The translations under genes and the position numbers were made by a program. Shown piece after piece: positions 23,266 to 36,667 of a DNA stretch of 64,000 nt (position 1 is its first letter; every line of letters starts with the position of its first letter). Origin of the DNA: Litoditis marina (lineage: Eukaryota > Nematoda > Chromadorea > Rhabditida > Rhabditidae); assembly GCA_964036275.1 (NCBI GenBank), contig OZ038438.1, positions 2,796,978-2,860,977 on the forward strand, given 5' to 3'. The notes beneath the pieces were generated by a model, which saw nothing but the letters and a program-made list of their open reading frames with translations, was not told the origin of the DNA and made no database searches.

Positions 23266-26200
23266 CTAATTAGACTCGCGCATACACAGGTTGAGGGGCT
23301 CGTCGACCGAGTCCGACTTGATCTCACTATGGGTAGAAGACGGGGACAACATGGACGACATGACTGGTTTCTCCAGCAGACTGGCTATCGAGGAATGCCG
23401 TTCGCGGAACGACCGGGCCGGCGCGGCGGGACTGGGCAGCGAGAGCGGCATCAGGGGACTGAGGGCCGGCGGCGAGGGACGCAGACGGTCGTTGTGCCAG
23501 AGACGCAGGGTGCGCGCGTCCGCCAGCAGCGACGGCGCCGCGGCCAGGGCGACCGGGCCGCCGACGCGGGCCAGAAGGAACCACAGACGCTCCGACAGGC
23601 GAGACGACAACGACGGCGACTGCTCCGTCTGCACCACAAACAACGCGGCCACCAGGGCCGGCGCCCCCGACGGCAGACCGCGAACTCTTCTCGAGAAGTG
23701 CTGAAGAGAGTGTGCGAGAAGAGGAGACGCAGACAACAGAGATGGAGCAGTGTCGCCGCGAGTCGACCATGCCAGCACCAGAACATCGAACACACAACCC
23801 TGCAAGCAAGATTGTTACGGGATGAATAGCCTTATTATGACTAGAATTAAACGTTTTCTAAATCTTTTTCTCTGTTGTATTATTGTACAGTTTCTTAAAT
23901 GATGGTTGAAGTTGAATACCTTGAGCAGCTGAATACGCTCCGTTTGTGGTAGACATAGAAAACCAGGCAGAGCATTCGAGAAATCCACCACGGCCTGAAA
24001 TTGATTGATGTTTACATACAATCATGATGTAACCCTGGTATCATAAATTCAAGCTTTCTACCGTTTACACAAATTCCACCCGCCACCCCATTGATCGTCC
24101 ATTTTTTGTCAACATCAACCCAAAACAGAATCCAGAGCACTACGATTTATAATATTCCAATATATCCCTGCCGAAGCTGGGTGCATAGATGGTTCACCGT
24201 TGAGTAAGTCTGCGAAAAGAGAGACGTATGTGATAAAAACAGTAAATTACCTTAATTGCCACCAAATAGGAGCTGAACTGCAGAGGACATCGACCGGGCA
24301 ATGGGATTGCACACGACTCCAGCTGGAATCACAATACATATACTGGTTAACTTGACCATTATGAAATACAGTATGTTACACCTGCTCACTTTTCAACTTT
24401 ATAAGCACGAGGAGCGCCGAAATAAAAAGCATTACGTAATCCAAGATATGCAAAGTACAGCAATGCAATGTCTCCTAGTTGAACATTTGTCAGAACGTCC
24501 ACATCTGTGTATCAACTACTTTGATTAATATGGAAAACAGAGAGAAACGATGTAACTTTAAACTAACTGTACAGCTAGTATAACTTTAGTTCATTTATTC
24601 ATTCATGTAACAACTTTATTGTAGTTAACTTAAGTTTTTTAAATGTAATCTAATTATGTTCTCAGACACTTCCCACCAGCTGCATTAGTAGAAAACTTTA
24701 GTAGCGAACTCGACGAGAGAGCGCACAGGTCGCAGATCTCTGCGGCCTCATTGACCTCCACACTCTCTCGCTATTATAGCTGACCAATCGTTCTTAGTTT
24801 ATTTGATGGTAATGATGTCAACTTCACGTTAATCCTAACATTATTCCTTTGCGCTCTGAACCTTGGCTCTCCCTAGTTCAAAAAGTACATGAAGCAAAAA
24901 GTTGAGAGAACACCATGTGATACATTAGTTCATGTTTGTACTATGTGTCGAGTACATGAATGTGTTGAATAAATATTGATGGGAACTAACCGTGAGGACT
25001 AGTTGTCCGAAGGCGACGTGGATTCGATCGGCGGCCTCTCCGTCGTTCTCGAACTGAACGGCGAGGGCGTCCAGCTGAGACTGGGCCGACGTCCGCTGCA
25101 TTTCTTCCACCATCTTCGCCTTCTCCCGCTTAGGAACACGACCGAATCGAACAGCTGCAAACAGACTGTCTATTCTACAGTTTATATCCTCTTCTAAATA
25201 CACGTTGAACCGCGAATAAACATGTTATTCCATTCTAAACTAGGAATTAATGTGTCTTCTTCCTGCGTGTTTTCATACACGGTTTCCCAATTCATATCAC
25301 TGTTTGTTGAATATTCACACTGCTCTTTGCACACTTCACTGGACTCAATGATTATGAATAAGCTAGCGTCTAATGATTAAGTCTTAACGGCTGAACATTA
25401 TTTTCACACTATACGCTATTTTCGCGGTGCAAATTATATGACTTGTTTGTCGTAGACCAAGGACTTGTATTAGCATACATAGTGCCAGATGAAATCCCAC
25501 TTTTTTTATTCTCAAGCATTCGAGGTCATCAACAGGCAATCGCGCGCTACACACAAACTACTAATTACGCGGGCTGAATTCAAAAATTGGCCCATCTCAA
25601 GCGGGTAACCTTGGCTAGGGGCATGACATGGACAAAATGAAAAACTATTTCAGAGCGCTTGTTTTCACCAATGACCTGGATACCACGACACACAACTGTT
25701 TTTGAGCCCCAAATATTGTCCTGGCAAATACCCAATCGCACTGTAGGAACAATCCAAGATGAGAAAGAAACTAGACGTTACTCAAAATATCAACTGACTC
25801 AATTAATGGGATCCTGTGTGTAAATCATCCCCGCTCAGGCTTAGTCAAATGATGAGATAATACAAAAAATGTTTGAAAAAATTCTTTACTGAGGACCGTT
25901 GAGGGACATATAATGATGTGTACATTTTGGTTGAGGGCAAAACGTGGTAAACCAGCTTTCAATTTAACTATATTTTTTTTCTGTTTTTACTTGCGGCGAA
26001 CTATTTGGTTGTTGTTTGTCACGAGGCACAGTAGCAGACGGGTGGATCGTGATATACCACCCGATTCAACTACAACCAGCCCTCCCACCCTGTGATGATT
26101 CAACATTTGCTCCCTTTTCCGCTCTTTCCTACCCCTATTTTCGACCATTGAAATTGAAAGGCGTGCAAAATGTGAGGCACAAATGAGTGAGAGGAACGCG

Positions 26201-29200
26201 CGCCCGATTTTCGCGCACATCGTTAGTGCGATTGCATAAAATGAGGCGAACAAAGGGGCGCGCACAACCGTCAATCACATTGAAAAGAACAACGATACTA
26301 CACATGTGGGGCAGTCTGGCACTGCCTAATGGTACCATCTCTCTGGGAGAGAGACAATTCATCTATACAAGCATGTACCCCATCCCTAAGCGTCAATCGC
26401 AACAGACTACAGTTGAGTGAACGTGTGCACCTTACGAAACATTAGACAGCTTACGAATCTTGCTCGTTGTAGGCATATTTAAAGTGGCCTCAATGATGAT
26501 ATAGATAATGAAATGGGCAAACAGCATGTTCTCACCATCTCTGCTCATTCCCACAGCGATGCATTTCTTCAATCGACAGTACTGACATCTGTTCCGGTTG
26601 TTTCTGACAATGAGACACTCCTGTGTACGGGTACATGGGCGATATTGGATCTTCTGTTGAATGGAGCGGCGGAAAAAACCCTGTAAACACAGAGGTTACC
26701 ACACAATACGCACTTTTAGAGGCAGTTACTTTTGCAGGGTCACTCCGTTCCGTTCCGTTCTGCTGTGTTTGTAGTTTGATCTGGGTGCGTTTGCGGTGTG
26801 AATCGAAAATTCTGCTGTGTTTTACGCAACCTACTACAGTACCCTCCCCCATAGAGTTATCGTAATTACTCATCGCAGTTCGTCCTGCAACTCCACTTTC
26901 CATTTCCATGTTTGCCAAAAACTGTGGCAACTATCGTAAACGAAGGCCAACTCGCTATTTTCGATCTTACACCCGCATCTAGCGCAGTAATGTTACCCGA
27001 ACTGCTATCTCCGCTGAAACGTATCGAAATTAGCAGTGTGACCGGGTTAGAAAACGAAAACATCTAGCGAAACTGTTCTCTATTCTCGCTAGACGGTTTG
27101 TGAAAACATGGATAATACAAGCTAATTTCACTACATTCAGCTTCAGGAACCGCAAAACCGAGCATTTGTTATGAATTTGTATTGTATACTCTTTAGCCTT
27201 GTCACTTCGAACACATATTTTAAAGAGTTCAGTCTTTGAGTGAAACGTAGATCAATCGCCCTGTGTTCCTCCCTCTCTATCCCTCCCATACAACCTTGTA
27301 GTATGAAAGAGGCGGTATTTTCACCGCCAAAAACCATGAACGAATAATGGACGTTGGCCGTGAGATGGCATGCGAAAACGAGAGAACCGGTCCGCTCGAG
27401 GGCACCGGGGCAGTGGATAGACGAAATTGGAATGGAGAGAGAGAGCAGAAAGAGAGAGAGAGGGAGAGAGAGAGGAGAGAGAGAGGGGAGGGGGGGGGGA
27501 GACCGAGAGAGTAGATTAACGACACCGCATACAGATGCATGAGGTAATGGTAATTGTCTGGTCAGGCGACATACCTTGCAGCCTTCACAGGCGAAAACTC
27601 CATAATGAAAGCCGCTGGCTTTGTCCGAGCACACTTGGCACATGAGGGTTGTGGCCACCAGATCATCGCTTCCCGCTGAAACAGCTACATTTCAAGCAAA
27701 TCCATATAATCACCGTCATTTTGTTATAATGTTTGTAGTTTGATCACGGAACACTTTCGGACATTATTCGGGAATACACATTTTTGAGAGATCAAACTAC
27801 AACTCTTGCTTATCCTGTTTTCCCGTAGGTACTGCTCATACGTTATTACTACGTGTGATATATATGAACATTGTCCTACTCTACATTGGAACCTAGTGGA
27901 AACGGCAACAACTAGATACATCAAACAGATAGAAGGAAAAAAATGACCTTGAACACCCTAAAAAGAGAAAATGTCTGGAAACCAGGGTTAGTGTGTCTGA
28001 CAGGCTTTTGTGGTGTAAATACTTGGTTATTGGAAAACAGCCAGCACACATTGAATGATCGACGCTTTGTCATTTTTCGTTTTGGAGAAGCATCGCAAGT
28101 TCAGATCAGAAAAGAGTTTAAATGCGCAAAGCTGCGCCACTTCAAAATTAACTCGACGGGAACAATGAAAGAGCAACATGTGCCATGACTGTAGTGAAGA
28201 AGCTATAAAACTAAACATGTGCAGCATAGTTGGTTCGCAACCGTATCATTTTGTATTGTGTGCAGAAAAAGTGGGAAATAAACTGATATGAGAGAATGCG
28301 TCCTACTTTCTATCTGAAACGACCATGAGATTGAGAAAGGCGGCCAAGGCGTTTCACTTATTTTTCCGCAACAAAGATATTAGCGCTACCAGGAAACTAT
28401 GGGATGAGAAGAGAAATACAAAGGAAGGACATATTCGAAAATGGGATGCCAGACTTTACGAAAAACCGAAAACATACGAAAAGACATACGAAAGTTGGGC
28501 GCGAAAACCGTGTTTTTGAAAGAAAACTGTATAAAGAACTGAGAACAAAGAAAGCGTCAGGACGCCGTTCGATGGCTCAAGATGGAAAATGAAAAAAGCA
28601 TTTCTCTAAATAACAACGCGTGAGCACTTCTTGTGAGAAATTACAAACATTATTTATTTTACCATCTGTTTAACCATTACGTGGAATTTGTTTTCGATAA
28701 ACAGAGTCATAAGCAAATGTCCTTGTACTCAGGGCCGGGCGAAAGAAATATCCCAGACAATGACATCATATGTATACCAGAGAACGAAATCACATGTTGT
28801 TTCGGAAGGAAAGTCGGTCAAGTTCAAGTTCGGAAAAACGTCATGGTGCACGAGATCGTAAACAACATTAGCATTAGCGCACAGTCATAACACAAAGAGA
28901 AGAGACTTTGAACAGCAAGCACACCTGGATACTTATCGAGATAACCAGAATAAACAATGATTAGAACAAGTGAATTAGATCAAGCGACTACGAAATGAAT
29001 AGTAATAATGCAATTTGATTCGAGGGTAACCTAATATCAATTGATTTCGATAATGCATGAAATACAATAATAGTGAATAACATGAAACTAACCTCTTTCG
29101 GACGAGTTATTCGATTCGGAAGCCGAGTCTTCGCTGGGACAGGATAGAACGAGGGAATTAATAGCAGAAAGGAAGAAACTGTCTCCGGAGGGCGCTATGG

Positions 29201-29366
29201 GACGGAAGGCCGAGGTGGGGGCTGGACACAGAAGACTGCTCTCCGACAGAGGAGAGCTGAGCGAGGGCGAGAAGGCGGCAGGTAGCCGGGGACTCAACGA
29301 CGACGACTGCTGCGGACAGACCGCGGTTACACAGCCGGCTATTGGCATCGGACGCGACACCATCAT
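23266..29366 (-). CDS. Nuclear receptor, E75/Rev-erb (NR1D/NR1E-like) class
   Basis: Ligand-regulated or heme-regulated transcription factor class acting in the nucleus. Exons in transcript order: 29366-29093, 27675-27575, 26680-26536, 25154-24991, 24322-24251, 23994-23920, 23799-23266; all keep phase and give 454 residues. About 100 Ser-rich residues precede the DNA-binding domain. Finger 1 is [22 protein letters not shown], interrupted by an intron before the P-box continuation [10 protein letters not shown]. Finger 2 ends [17 protein letters not shown], followed by the T/A-box [15 protein letters not shown], which is the E75/Rev-erb signature. The ligand-binding domain shows [22 protein letters not shown] and [14 protein letters not shown]. 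No helix-12 activation motif is visible, as in Rev-erb/E75. The last 80 residues are Pro/Ser rich and contain EPLNLC, a possible CtBP-type motif (inference). Its stop is 14 bp from the GPCR stop; the start lies 278 bp downstream of the SLC35F5 stop. Confidence 0.93.
27435..27502. repeat. GA-rich tract with poly-G run
   Basis: Purine tract of about 65 bases, mostly GA dinucleotides and ending in about nine G, in nuclear-receptor intron 2 just 3' (on the receptor strand) of the first zinc-finger exon. Confidence 0.9.
27733..27802. mobile_element. 70-bp MITE with TTGTAGTTTGATC termini
   Basis: TTGTAGTTTGATC at 27733-27745 and its exact complement at 27790-27802 bound a 70-bp element in intron 1 of the nuclear receptor. 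The same terminal 10-13-mer occurs at many other places (see findings). Confidence 0.75.
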
Positions 29367-29644
29367 TGTGGGCGAAAGCTGGCTGGCGCGAGAGGACCGA
29401 ATATGCCAACCGGGACAGTGCGCTCGCCAGCCACCCCCACAAGGTCGCGCACCGCCCCTCTCTCATTCATCGCATAAAACAACTGGGGATACGGTACAAG
29501 GACACGGAATAGAGGTAAGCGTATGTCGACTAGGCCAAAGTGAATTGCAATTGTTCCCGTAGACTATTGGCATCTAATAGCGAATAATATGAAAGACCGG
29601 TAGTGCAGGTGAGAATAGGATGAGAAAGGTGGTGAATGGTGAGG
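29367..29644 (-). promoter_or_regulatory. 278-bp spacer between SLC35F5 stop and nuclear-receptor ATG
   Basis: Transcribed leftward, this spacer must hold the SLC35F5 3'UTR and the receptor 5'UTR. A pyrimidine-rich splice acceptor ending gtatccccag (29483-29492) precedes 116 nt of putative leader. An ATG a few bases after it is in another frame. The arrangement resembles an operon junction resolved by trans-splicing. Confidence 0.45.
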
Positions 29645-32600
29645 CTATTCGGCATCGTCCGAGTCGAGCAGGCCCCTCGAGTGCTCGTCGTCTGTCACCC
29701 TGCGGACGAGGTGGGTGGCGGACGCGCGTTGTTCGAGAAGTGCGGCCCCAATGAAGGAGAGGGTGATGGGCACGGCGGCCACCAGCTGCACCAGGGAGGG
29801 GGCTTGGTGCCGGAACATGGAATCGGCCAGGAACGAGAGCGGGATGGACAGCGTGAGCGAGAGGGAGGCCGACAGCGAATCCGTCAGGCCTGCTGCCACA
29901 AGCCACAGATAGTCGGCAAGCAGGGTACCTGAACCAAGATCAAATAAGTTATAGTGGCCAAGAAAGGTAACAACTCACTGTCCATGTCAATTCAACACAC
30001 ATACGGAGCTCATATAGTTCGTTTCACCCATCGATAGCAGTCAGCCATGCTGGCCGAGCGCACCCTATATTGCAGGCGACTGATCTGGCAGCTCGCCAGT
30101 CTTTTCATTGCAAATAAAAATTCAAAAAGTGGTTATTTTGAGTATTTTGCACATGTTTTGTATACAAAAGGTTACCACATAATCGGGGAGTAATTAGGAC
30201 AACTTTTTGAGCGCTAAAATTAGGTTTGAAAAACGGCCTGAAAAGATGGTTGGATATCACTGTTTTTATTTTCGGCCATCATGTTCAGATGGCCGGCTGC
30301 TTGTGGGCGCCGCGCCACCTATCCCAGCTGAGTTCAATACCCAGCTGGTGCACAATTTTGATTAGGCTGATCGCTGTTGGAAACTTTCCAACACAATTGA
30401 CTCCGCCCACTAAAATGTACTGTACCTGGCTACTATCGATGGGTGAAACGAACTATAGGACCCGGCTTAGTTAAGGGGTTCGTCTATATACGTTTGTGGC
30501 TGGTTAAAATCTCACTGGCGGCAGCCCCTAGCCTATGATCTTGGCGCCACCTATATGTTTCTTATCTGTCATGTTTCGCATACGGTCATCACATCACGCC
30601 CATAATCAACACATAGCGAGAGAGGGCGATCGGATTGGATCAGCGATAAACCATGTACTCAAGACATATTGCGGCAGTCTCAACACAATACTCGCAAACT
30701 CATTTCACTTCTTTTTGGCAGACTTTCGCTATTTAACAAAAAATGATAGCAAGCAACAATTTTAACTGTATTCAGCAGAGATACTCACTTACTGTACCAA
30801 CTTATAGTATAGGCATGAATGACAACTGTCCTCTACTAACTTACAACGCGAGAGGTAGATTGCGAATTTAGTTCCTATTCCTACTTGTTCTCAGAGGTTC
30901 AAACTTTGGTAACGGAAATATTCACATATACATTGTAATAATTGGAGAGACGTGTGAGAGAGAGATAATTGGCACAACTTTCAAAGTTATTAAAACAATA
31001 CGTATTAGGACTATTTACCGAATAGTGCCGATACCACAATGGAGCCTAATTGTTCCATATTGGGCAAAGGGTACAGACACTCAATTTCGAACGAATCCAA
31101 TACGAACAACAGTGGAGATCCGATCAGAACCGACATTACTCCAATAGAACCTGGAAAGAACAATCATTCCCAATGTAGTGGATATATCTAGTTTCCATAC
31201 AGCGGAATTCAAATTCGACCGGCCAGTTAACAAACATTCTGAAACTCAGATAAGTGAGACAGATATGTGGGTCCGGCTTAACATTCACAATTCTCATCTG
31301 GTACTATAAAATACCTTGAGATATCCCGGGATTCGGGAGATAACTGAATATTTCACATATTTCATTCTTGCCACACCCCATCACGTTCATACCCGTTAAT
31401 GATTAGTTGACACGTTGTTCAACTCTCATCAAAATTTCCAGTAACACCACAAAGAACAAAGTCCAATGAGGGTATATATAATGATAATCTGGTCCCGCCA
31501 TAAAATGTAGTTCCAACGGTTAATCCTCGATTAAGTACTACTAGGAGTACGCAGTCCAACCCTTCTCTACATAGACACAAAGTGATATGAAATAATCAGC
31601 GACAGCTGAAGAAGAATGCCAATTATCAAGTTAGGTAAAAAGTACCCACATTATGTTTCAGAGCGCCACCATTACTCATTGTTCGAATTGATGGAGATAC
31701 CTCACTCTTTAGTACCTATGGTATTCCTAACTCTTCAACTCAAAGTTTTGCCTAAGCAAGTCTCCAAAGAGAAATGCTTTCAGATAAGACCAGGCCATCT
31801 GAAATATTTGTAAAAGTGCCCTTCTTTCTTTGTTCTCTAACAAAGTATCAATGTAGATAGATGTATATCTGTATATTTAATTGCTTCTCTGATCGATAAT
31901 AGAAAAAGCAGGACGCACTTACAAATATTCGAAATGCACAGGTCTTATATGGCAAAGAGCCATTTTCAGTGGTGGCCTTATGTTGGATAGTGGAATTGTT
32001 TCGGGGTCAGTGGGCGACCTCACAAAACACTACTGCCCTACCACTACTATAGAGCGAAGGACAACCTAATTAGCATGGATTATACAGTCTATGCCACATT
32101 ATCCGTGGACATCGTTTTACCAACACCACCCAACAGTCACAAATGTCACACTTGCTCCGGCCTGGCCGGCCACGATCCATTCTCAGACAAAGACATTAAA
32201 GTGTAGATCTTTGTCAAGTATCTTGTGAGAATAGTGAGAATGTGATAAACCGTTATTGTCAACCACTAGTCAATCCTGATCCCATTTCCGAAACTTCGGC
32301 ATGGACCTAGTGATTATCAATTTCTAACAGACTTGAGACTTGTTGCCATCTCAAGTCTTCTATCATTGCAATCGAAGCCGCCAGTCCAAATGTATCGTGG
32401 AACAGGGGTTTGAACAAAAGACCCCTAAATCGGGGCTTCCCTGAACTTTCCCACGCGCGATCCTCGCTCTTTTAGGAGAAGACGCACTTTCTCCTGAAGA
32501 GAAGGCGGTGAAAAGAAAGTGTACGAGCAAGGAGGTTTGAGTTGAGAGAACCCTGCTCGCCCATAGCACCCACCAAGGCGACCTAGCTATGAAGTGTTAT

Positions 32601-35600
32601 TTGATGGCTGCATTCGAATACGTTCATTTCTCGTAAACTGTCATTGTGTTGTGAGTGGGAGAACCGGTAGGACGGTCGCATGATCATGGCTAGCCGAGCT
32701 ACAATTACATAACAGAGAAATGCGCGCGCGTAAAATAACGAACTAGCACATGAAGGTCAGCGGAACACTAGCAGTCCAACGCAAACCGGCCCCACTTCGA
32801 TGCCCAGAATGAACGAAAGTGATGGGAATCAAGGGAAAACAGACAGGTAACACTACTGTTACGACTAATCAACCACAACTACTGGAACATGATCAGAAAC
32901 TCACCAAACATGAGATTCATATTGATTTCCCCACTCTTCTCGATAAACCGTGTGTACAGTGTGAGGTATAGAGCGTATGCTATCGCTGACAGCTGAAAAC
33001 TTGTAAATTAGATGTAAAATGCATAATATCGTACACAAATGTATTTCAGAGAGCATAAATCCAATGCAACAAATTCGGTCCAAATACTACGGTATGTATG
33101 GAGATAGAGTTGCGCGACCAAGTGTGTCACAGCTGGCACAGTAGCGAAATGTTGACCCCAAATTAGATAAAAGAGAGGTTGCTGACATTCTTTAAACATT
33201 AGGTGGCTTTAGAAAACTTTACAATTGCAGACTTGCTATGAGTCTACGCGGTAAGGGAACAATTAGTTAACCCATATAGAGCGGAAACTTACTCCCTAAA
33301 AATCTTTTGCAGCATAAAATACTATATCTTTCTTGCCTGCATGACCCCGGTAATATAGCTTACAGCCGTTTTCGCAGTTAACTCTTCCAACTTTTTCGCT
33401 CAGTTTATTTAAGAGGGTGACCACGCCAAGACGCTTCACATTTGGGATCTACAGAGGAAATTATACAATTTAGTAAATTTCAACCATACCATATCGCTAA
33501 AGCATTGAAATAATAACTGATCTCTTTCACGATCTTTGATTAAACCAGACTAGATAGTTTTTTGTTTGAAGTCTGTTCTGAAACATATGAACGAATGAAT
33601 TATTATTATTATTATTAAACTGAACCAACAGCTAACAAACCTGTGCAAGGACCGTTCCTGCCAGACTAGAGGAAAACTGAGACACTGCAAACACTCCGCA
33701 CAAATTCATTGCCACCAACAAAGCCTGCAACAACGTTGTATTCGTTTTATACAAGCAACGTGGTTTTGTATCATAATTTCAATCTTCTAGTTTTTCTTAT
33801 AATTTAATTGTATACAAACTATATGTTTATCGATAGCCTAAAAACTCGTATCATGGAACCAAATGAACGTGATCAGCTATATCATCCAAAAATCTTCTTC
33901 CTTATTCGCAGAATTTCGAATTGAGTTCTGTCGAAACTAGAAACCAGATTTTTGACAATATTTTCAAGCTGATTAACCATTCTAGTACTGACCTTTAAGA
34001 AAGTAAACGAAGACCCGTTTGAGGGAATACAGATGGATAAAACCAGAACGAAGAGAGAAGAAGAGGATGAAATGAGATTCAGCGACGAGACAGATGTGAA
34101 CAGAAGAGCCGTCTGATAGGTGAATGAACAAATCAACCACTGAAAGCAACGAATGATATTTGAATACTTCTATTACAAATATCAACAACATCATATTAAT
34201 AACCCCGTCCCAGTGAATTATAACATTATTTTGAGATAGTATAGCCGTACTCAGAATATGAGAGGTCACAACGTTGGAATCCCACAGATTTATTCAAAAA
34301 TAATAATTCAGTTTACGTAGCTGTACGCCCATCAAAGCACCTTGGCAGGGAACTAAACAGAATACCATAAAAACGATTTCCAATCGTGCTGCACTCTTCC
34401 AATCTCCCTTGAAGTTTGTGTGGGTCAATTCTATAATAACCTGGTTCTGGTAATACTTTTTTCAGGTTACGTTAGTGGGTAACCTAACCTGGTAATCTAA
34501 ACGTAATCTAAAACGAAAATCCGGTTACTTCTAGCTAACGGTAGAAACCTAATGCTTGGTTGGCTGAAACTAGAATGTTTGCATAAATTACTCACCATGG
34601 GGGCGAAAAAGAATACGGTATATTTGAGATGTCGCGAAATATTCAAGGAACACCGAAAGTCGAGGATCGGCGGGGAATAGGGCAGCCGGGCACGACGAGC
34701 GTCCTCTGCTTGCGAAGCAGGCAAACTGCGAACCTGAATGAAGATACTGTGAACGGATTACTCAATCGATACCCTCTAATAAAGAAAAACAGTCTCATTT
34801 CTCGCCCGAGGACCTTTTTATGCGAAATGATGTAATTTAATCAAAAACAGGTATATTTTGAAAGTATATTCCAATCGTATTGGTGATTTCCACACACGAC
34901 GACTTTCTCTATAACAACCTGCAGGCTAGATTCATACCCTCGTTCGCTTGATTAGGAAGCGAGATGTAAGCATGCCAACACGGCCCAGGTAAACTATGTG
35001 TCTGGCCTGAGGCTTATTCAATAGTTTTAAATAATTTGTTCGCACTTCCGTGTGGTCCTGTAGTATCTATCCACCAGACTAAGAGGAAACAATCTCTGAA
35101 TTATACTCGAGTGTATTCTAAACCGTACCTCGCGGTACGATGAGAACCGAATTCTTCTATCAACTTCTTCCGTTTCGCTTTCTGATTCCAGCCCCGAATT
35201 CGATGTGACCGTCTCAAATCCATCCAAATTCTGAAAAAAAAGAACCACATGAGAAGGGATGAGCAGTAGCCATCAAAAAAGTCGTCAGGAACAGGAATCA
35301 TGAAAGTCTTTCGTGAATTGGGTAACGACTGACACGTGGGACGTGCAACGAACAAAATAAAGACAAAATTGAATTGAAAATGAAATATAATTGAAATGAA
35401 GACACTCAGTAGTACGAGTTTCACGTATGGTACGCTATGCACATTCCAAAATAAGAAGGTCTTACTATATTCAAGAGAAAACATTCTAATATGTAAAGAG
35501 ATGGCGGACCTACCACACATATTGTGGATAAAGAGTCAAAACTGACAGAAATAACAGTGATGTTATTACATTTAGTATTTTACACCTTCTCAGCGGACAG

Positions 35601-36667
35601 TGAACGGACAGAACAAAAATACTCACCAGAGCATCAGTGCCGATATCGAAAGATTCACAATCGGATTCATTTTCGAGCACTTTGAAGGACTGCTAAAACA
35701 CGTGGACATTGGACAGACCCCCGAAGCCCAAAGTTCCCCTCTCCTATTTGGACCAATTCGATAGGAGCAACGAGATGATGACAATGAGGGCAAACAGAAG
35801 CGGATACCAAGTGTTCGTTCGAAGTTGAAATCGCCTCGCCTGGGCCGAAGATAACTCTGCTCGTCAAGTTTACTTTGAGCTTCAGAACATGAAATGTTAA
35901 TTGTAAACTGATAATAAATGCAAGGAACCGACCTCCGTATAGTCAGCAGTCGATAAATAGCGTACAAAGTACACCGTCAGTAGACATGTCTTGACATAGG
36001 CTGTGAAAAACGGCCTCTTGAAGTCTTCATCCACGAAAATGAACTGAAACGAATAATTGTTCCTTAGAACCAAGATATTCGAAATGTGAGGTTAGAGCGA
36101 TCTCACTTTAAGTGTAAGGTAATCATGGATTGCCTTACACACACACACTCTCTCATCTCTAGAGGTGTCATCATACTCCAAGAAGGAATATTTTGTGAGA
36201 GCTACCCCCGCGCCGAACGAAACATCACGAAAGGCGACTAGCAAAGGACCAGAGAAGAAGACTCCAGGCCAAAACCGTTTCCCTGACCCGTTTCGTACCA
36301 TTCCAGTAGTTTGTTAAATAAACGTTGTTCCCATTTGCCTTCCCTTACGAAGTTTTCATGATTCGACTAGCACCGAAACTAGGCAACTACCAGACTACCG
36401 ACAAGTTTCGATCTAGGATTCTGCACATAATCATAAATATTTTGATGAGCAACGTTTGAATTCCCAGACAAAACAAGGTTGAGCGATGACTCGGAATCTT
36501 CCAAAAGATGCATTTCAGAATAACAAGAAGAAGGAAAAATAAGAAAAACTAACTCGTGTCAATTCGGCGGACAGCACCCACAGTACATTCACAATTAGAA
36601 GTAATATCACTCCAACGGAACGACGATCGAGAACGTTGCGACTAGATCCCGATAGAGCACTGTTCAT
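29645..36667 (-). CDS. SLC35F5: SLC35F5-like multi-pass solute transporter
   Basis: Drug/metabolite-transporter (EamA) superfamily membrane protein of the SLC35F subfamily; substrate not established from sequence. Exons in transcript order: 36667-36554, 36043-35933, 35692-35627, 35230-35129, 34733-34596, 34139-33993, 33724-33641, 32992-32905, 31150-31019, 29928-29645; all keep phase and give 421 residues. Family hallmarks: VGVILLLIVNVLWVLSAELT (TM1), then an acidic cytosolic loop with SESETEEVDRRIRFSSYREV and RSLPASQAEDARRARLPY matching the SLC35F5 VRFSN..IRQLPS..LEAKLSRMSY region. WLICSFTYQTALL and NLISSSSSLFVLVLS follow, then GTLLADYLWLVAAGLTDSL and LSIPLSFLADSMF as the last pair of helices. 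The start ATG is 6 nt behind a splice acceptor. A TA-flanked element sits in the last intron. The next gene on this strand is the nuclear receptor. Confidence 0.92.
30011..30458. mobile_element. About 445-bp element with about 32-bp inverted termini, TA flanked
   Basis: TATAGTTCGTTTCACCCATC at 30013 and its complement ending near 30458 form inverted termini of about 32 bp. TA abuts both ends, the expected target duplication of Tc1/mariner-type transposition. No transposase ORF fits inside, so it is non-autonomous. It lies in the last intron of SLC35F5. Confidence 0.78.

Noticed and set aside
23173..23829. Long plus-strand Arg-rich open frame opposite the nuclear-receptor last exon
   Set aside because: It is the antisense shadow of a GC-rich coding exon; the minus-strand frame has splice sites, phase and family motifs, this one has none.
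27143..27658. Nuclear-receptor zinc-finger exon extended as one 171-residue ORF
   Set aside because: The exon stops at 27575 (AAG|gtatgt) and joins in phase to 26680; the extension is intronic GA-repeat sequence.
33300..33460. Possible extra SLC35F5 exon
   Set aside because: Expected transporter helices are found at 33993-34139 and the frames here meet stops.
35700..35870. TM-like frame YPLLFALIVIISLLL between two SLC35F5 exons
   Set aside because: No acceptor/donor pair keeps phase and the flanking exons join without it; it may be an old or rare exon.
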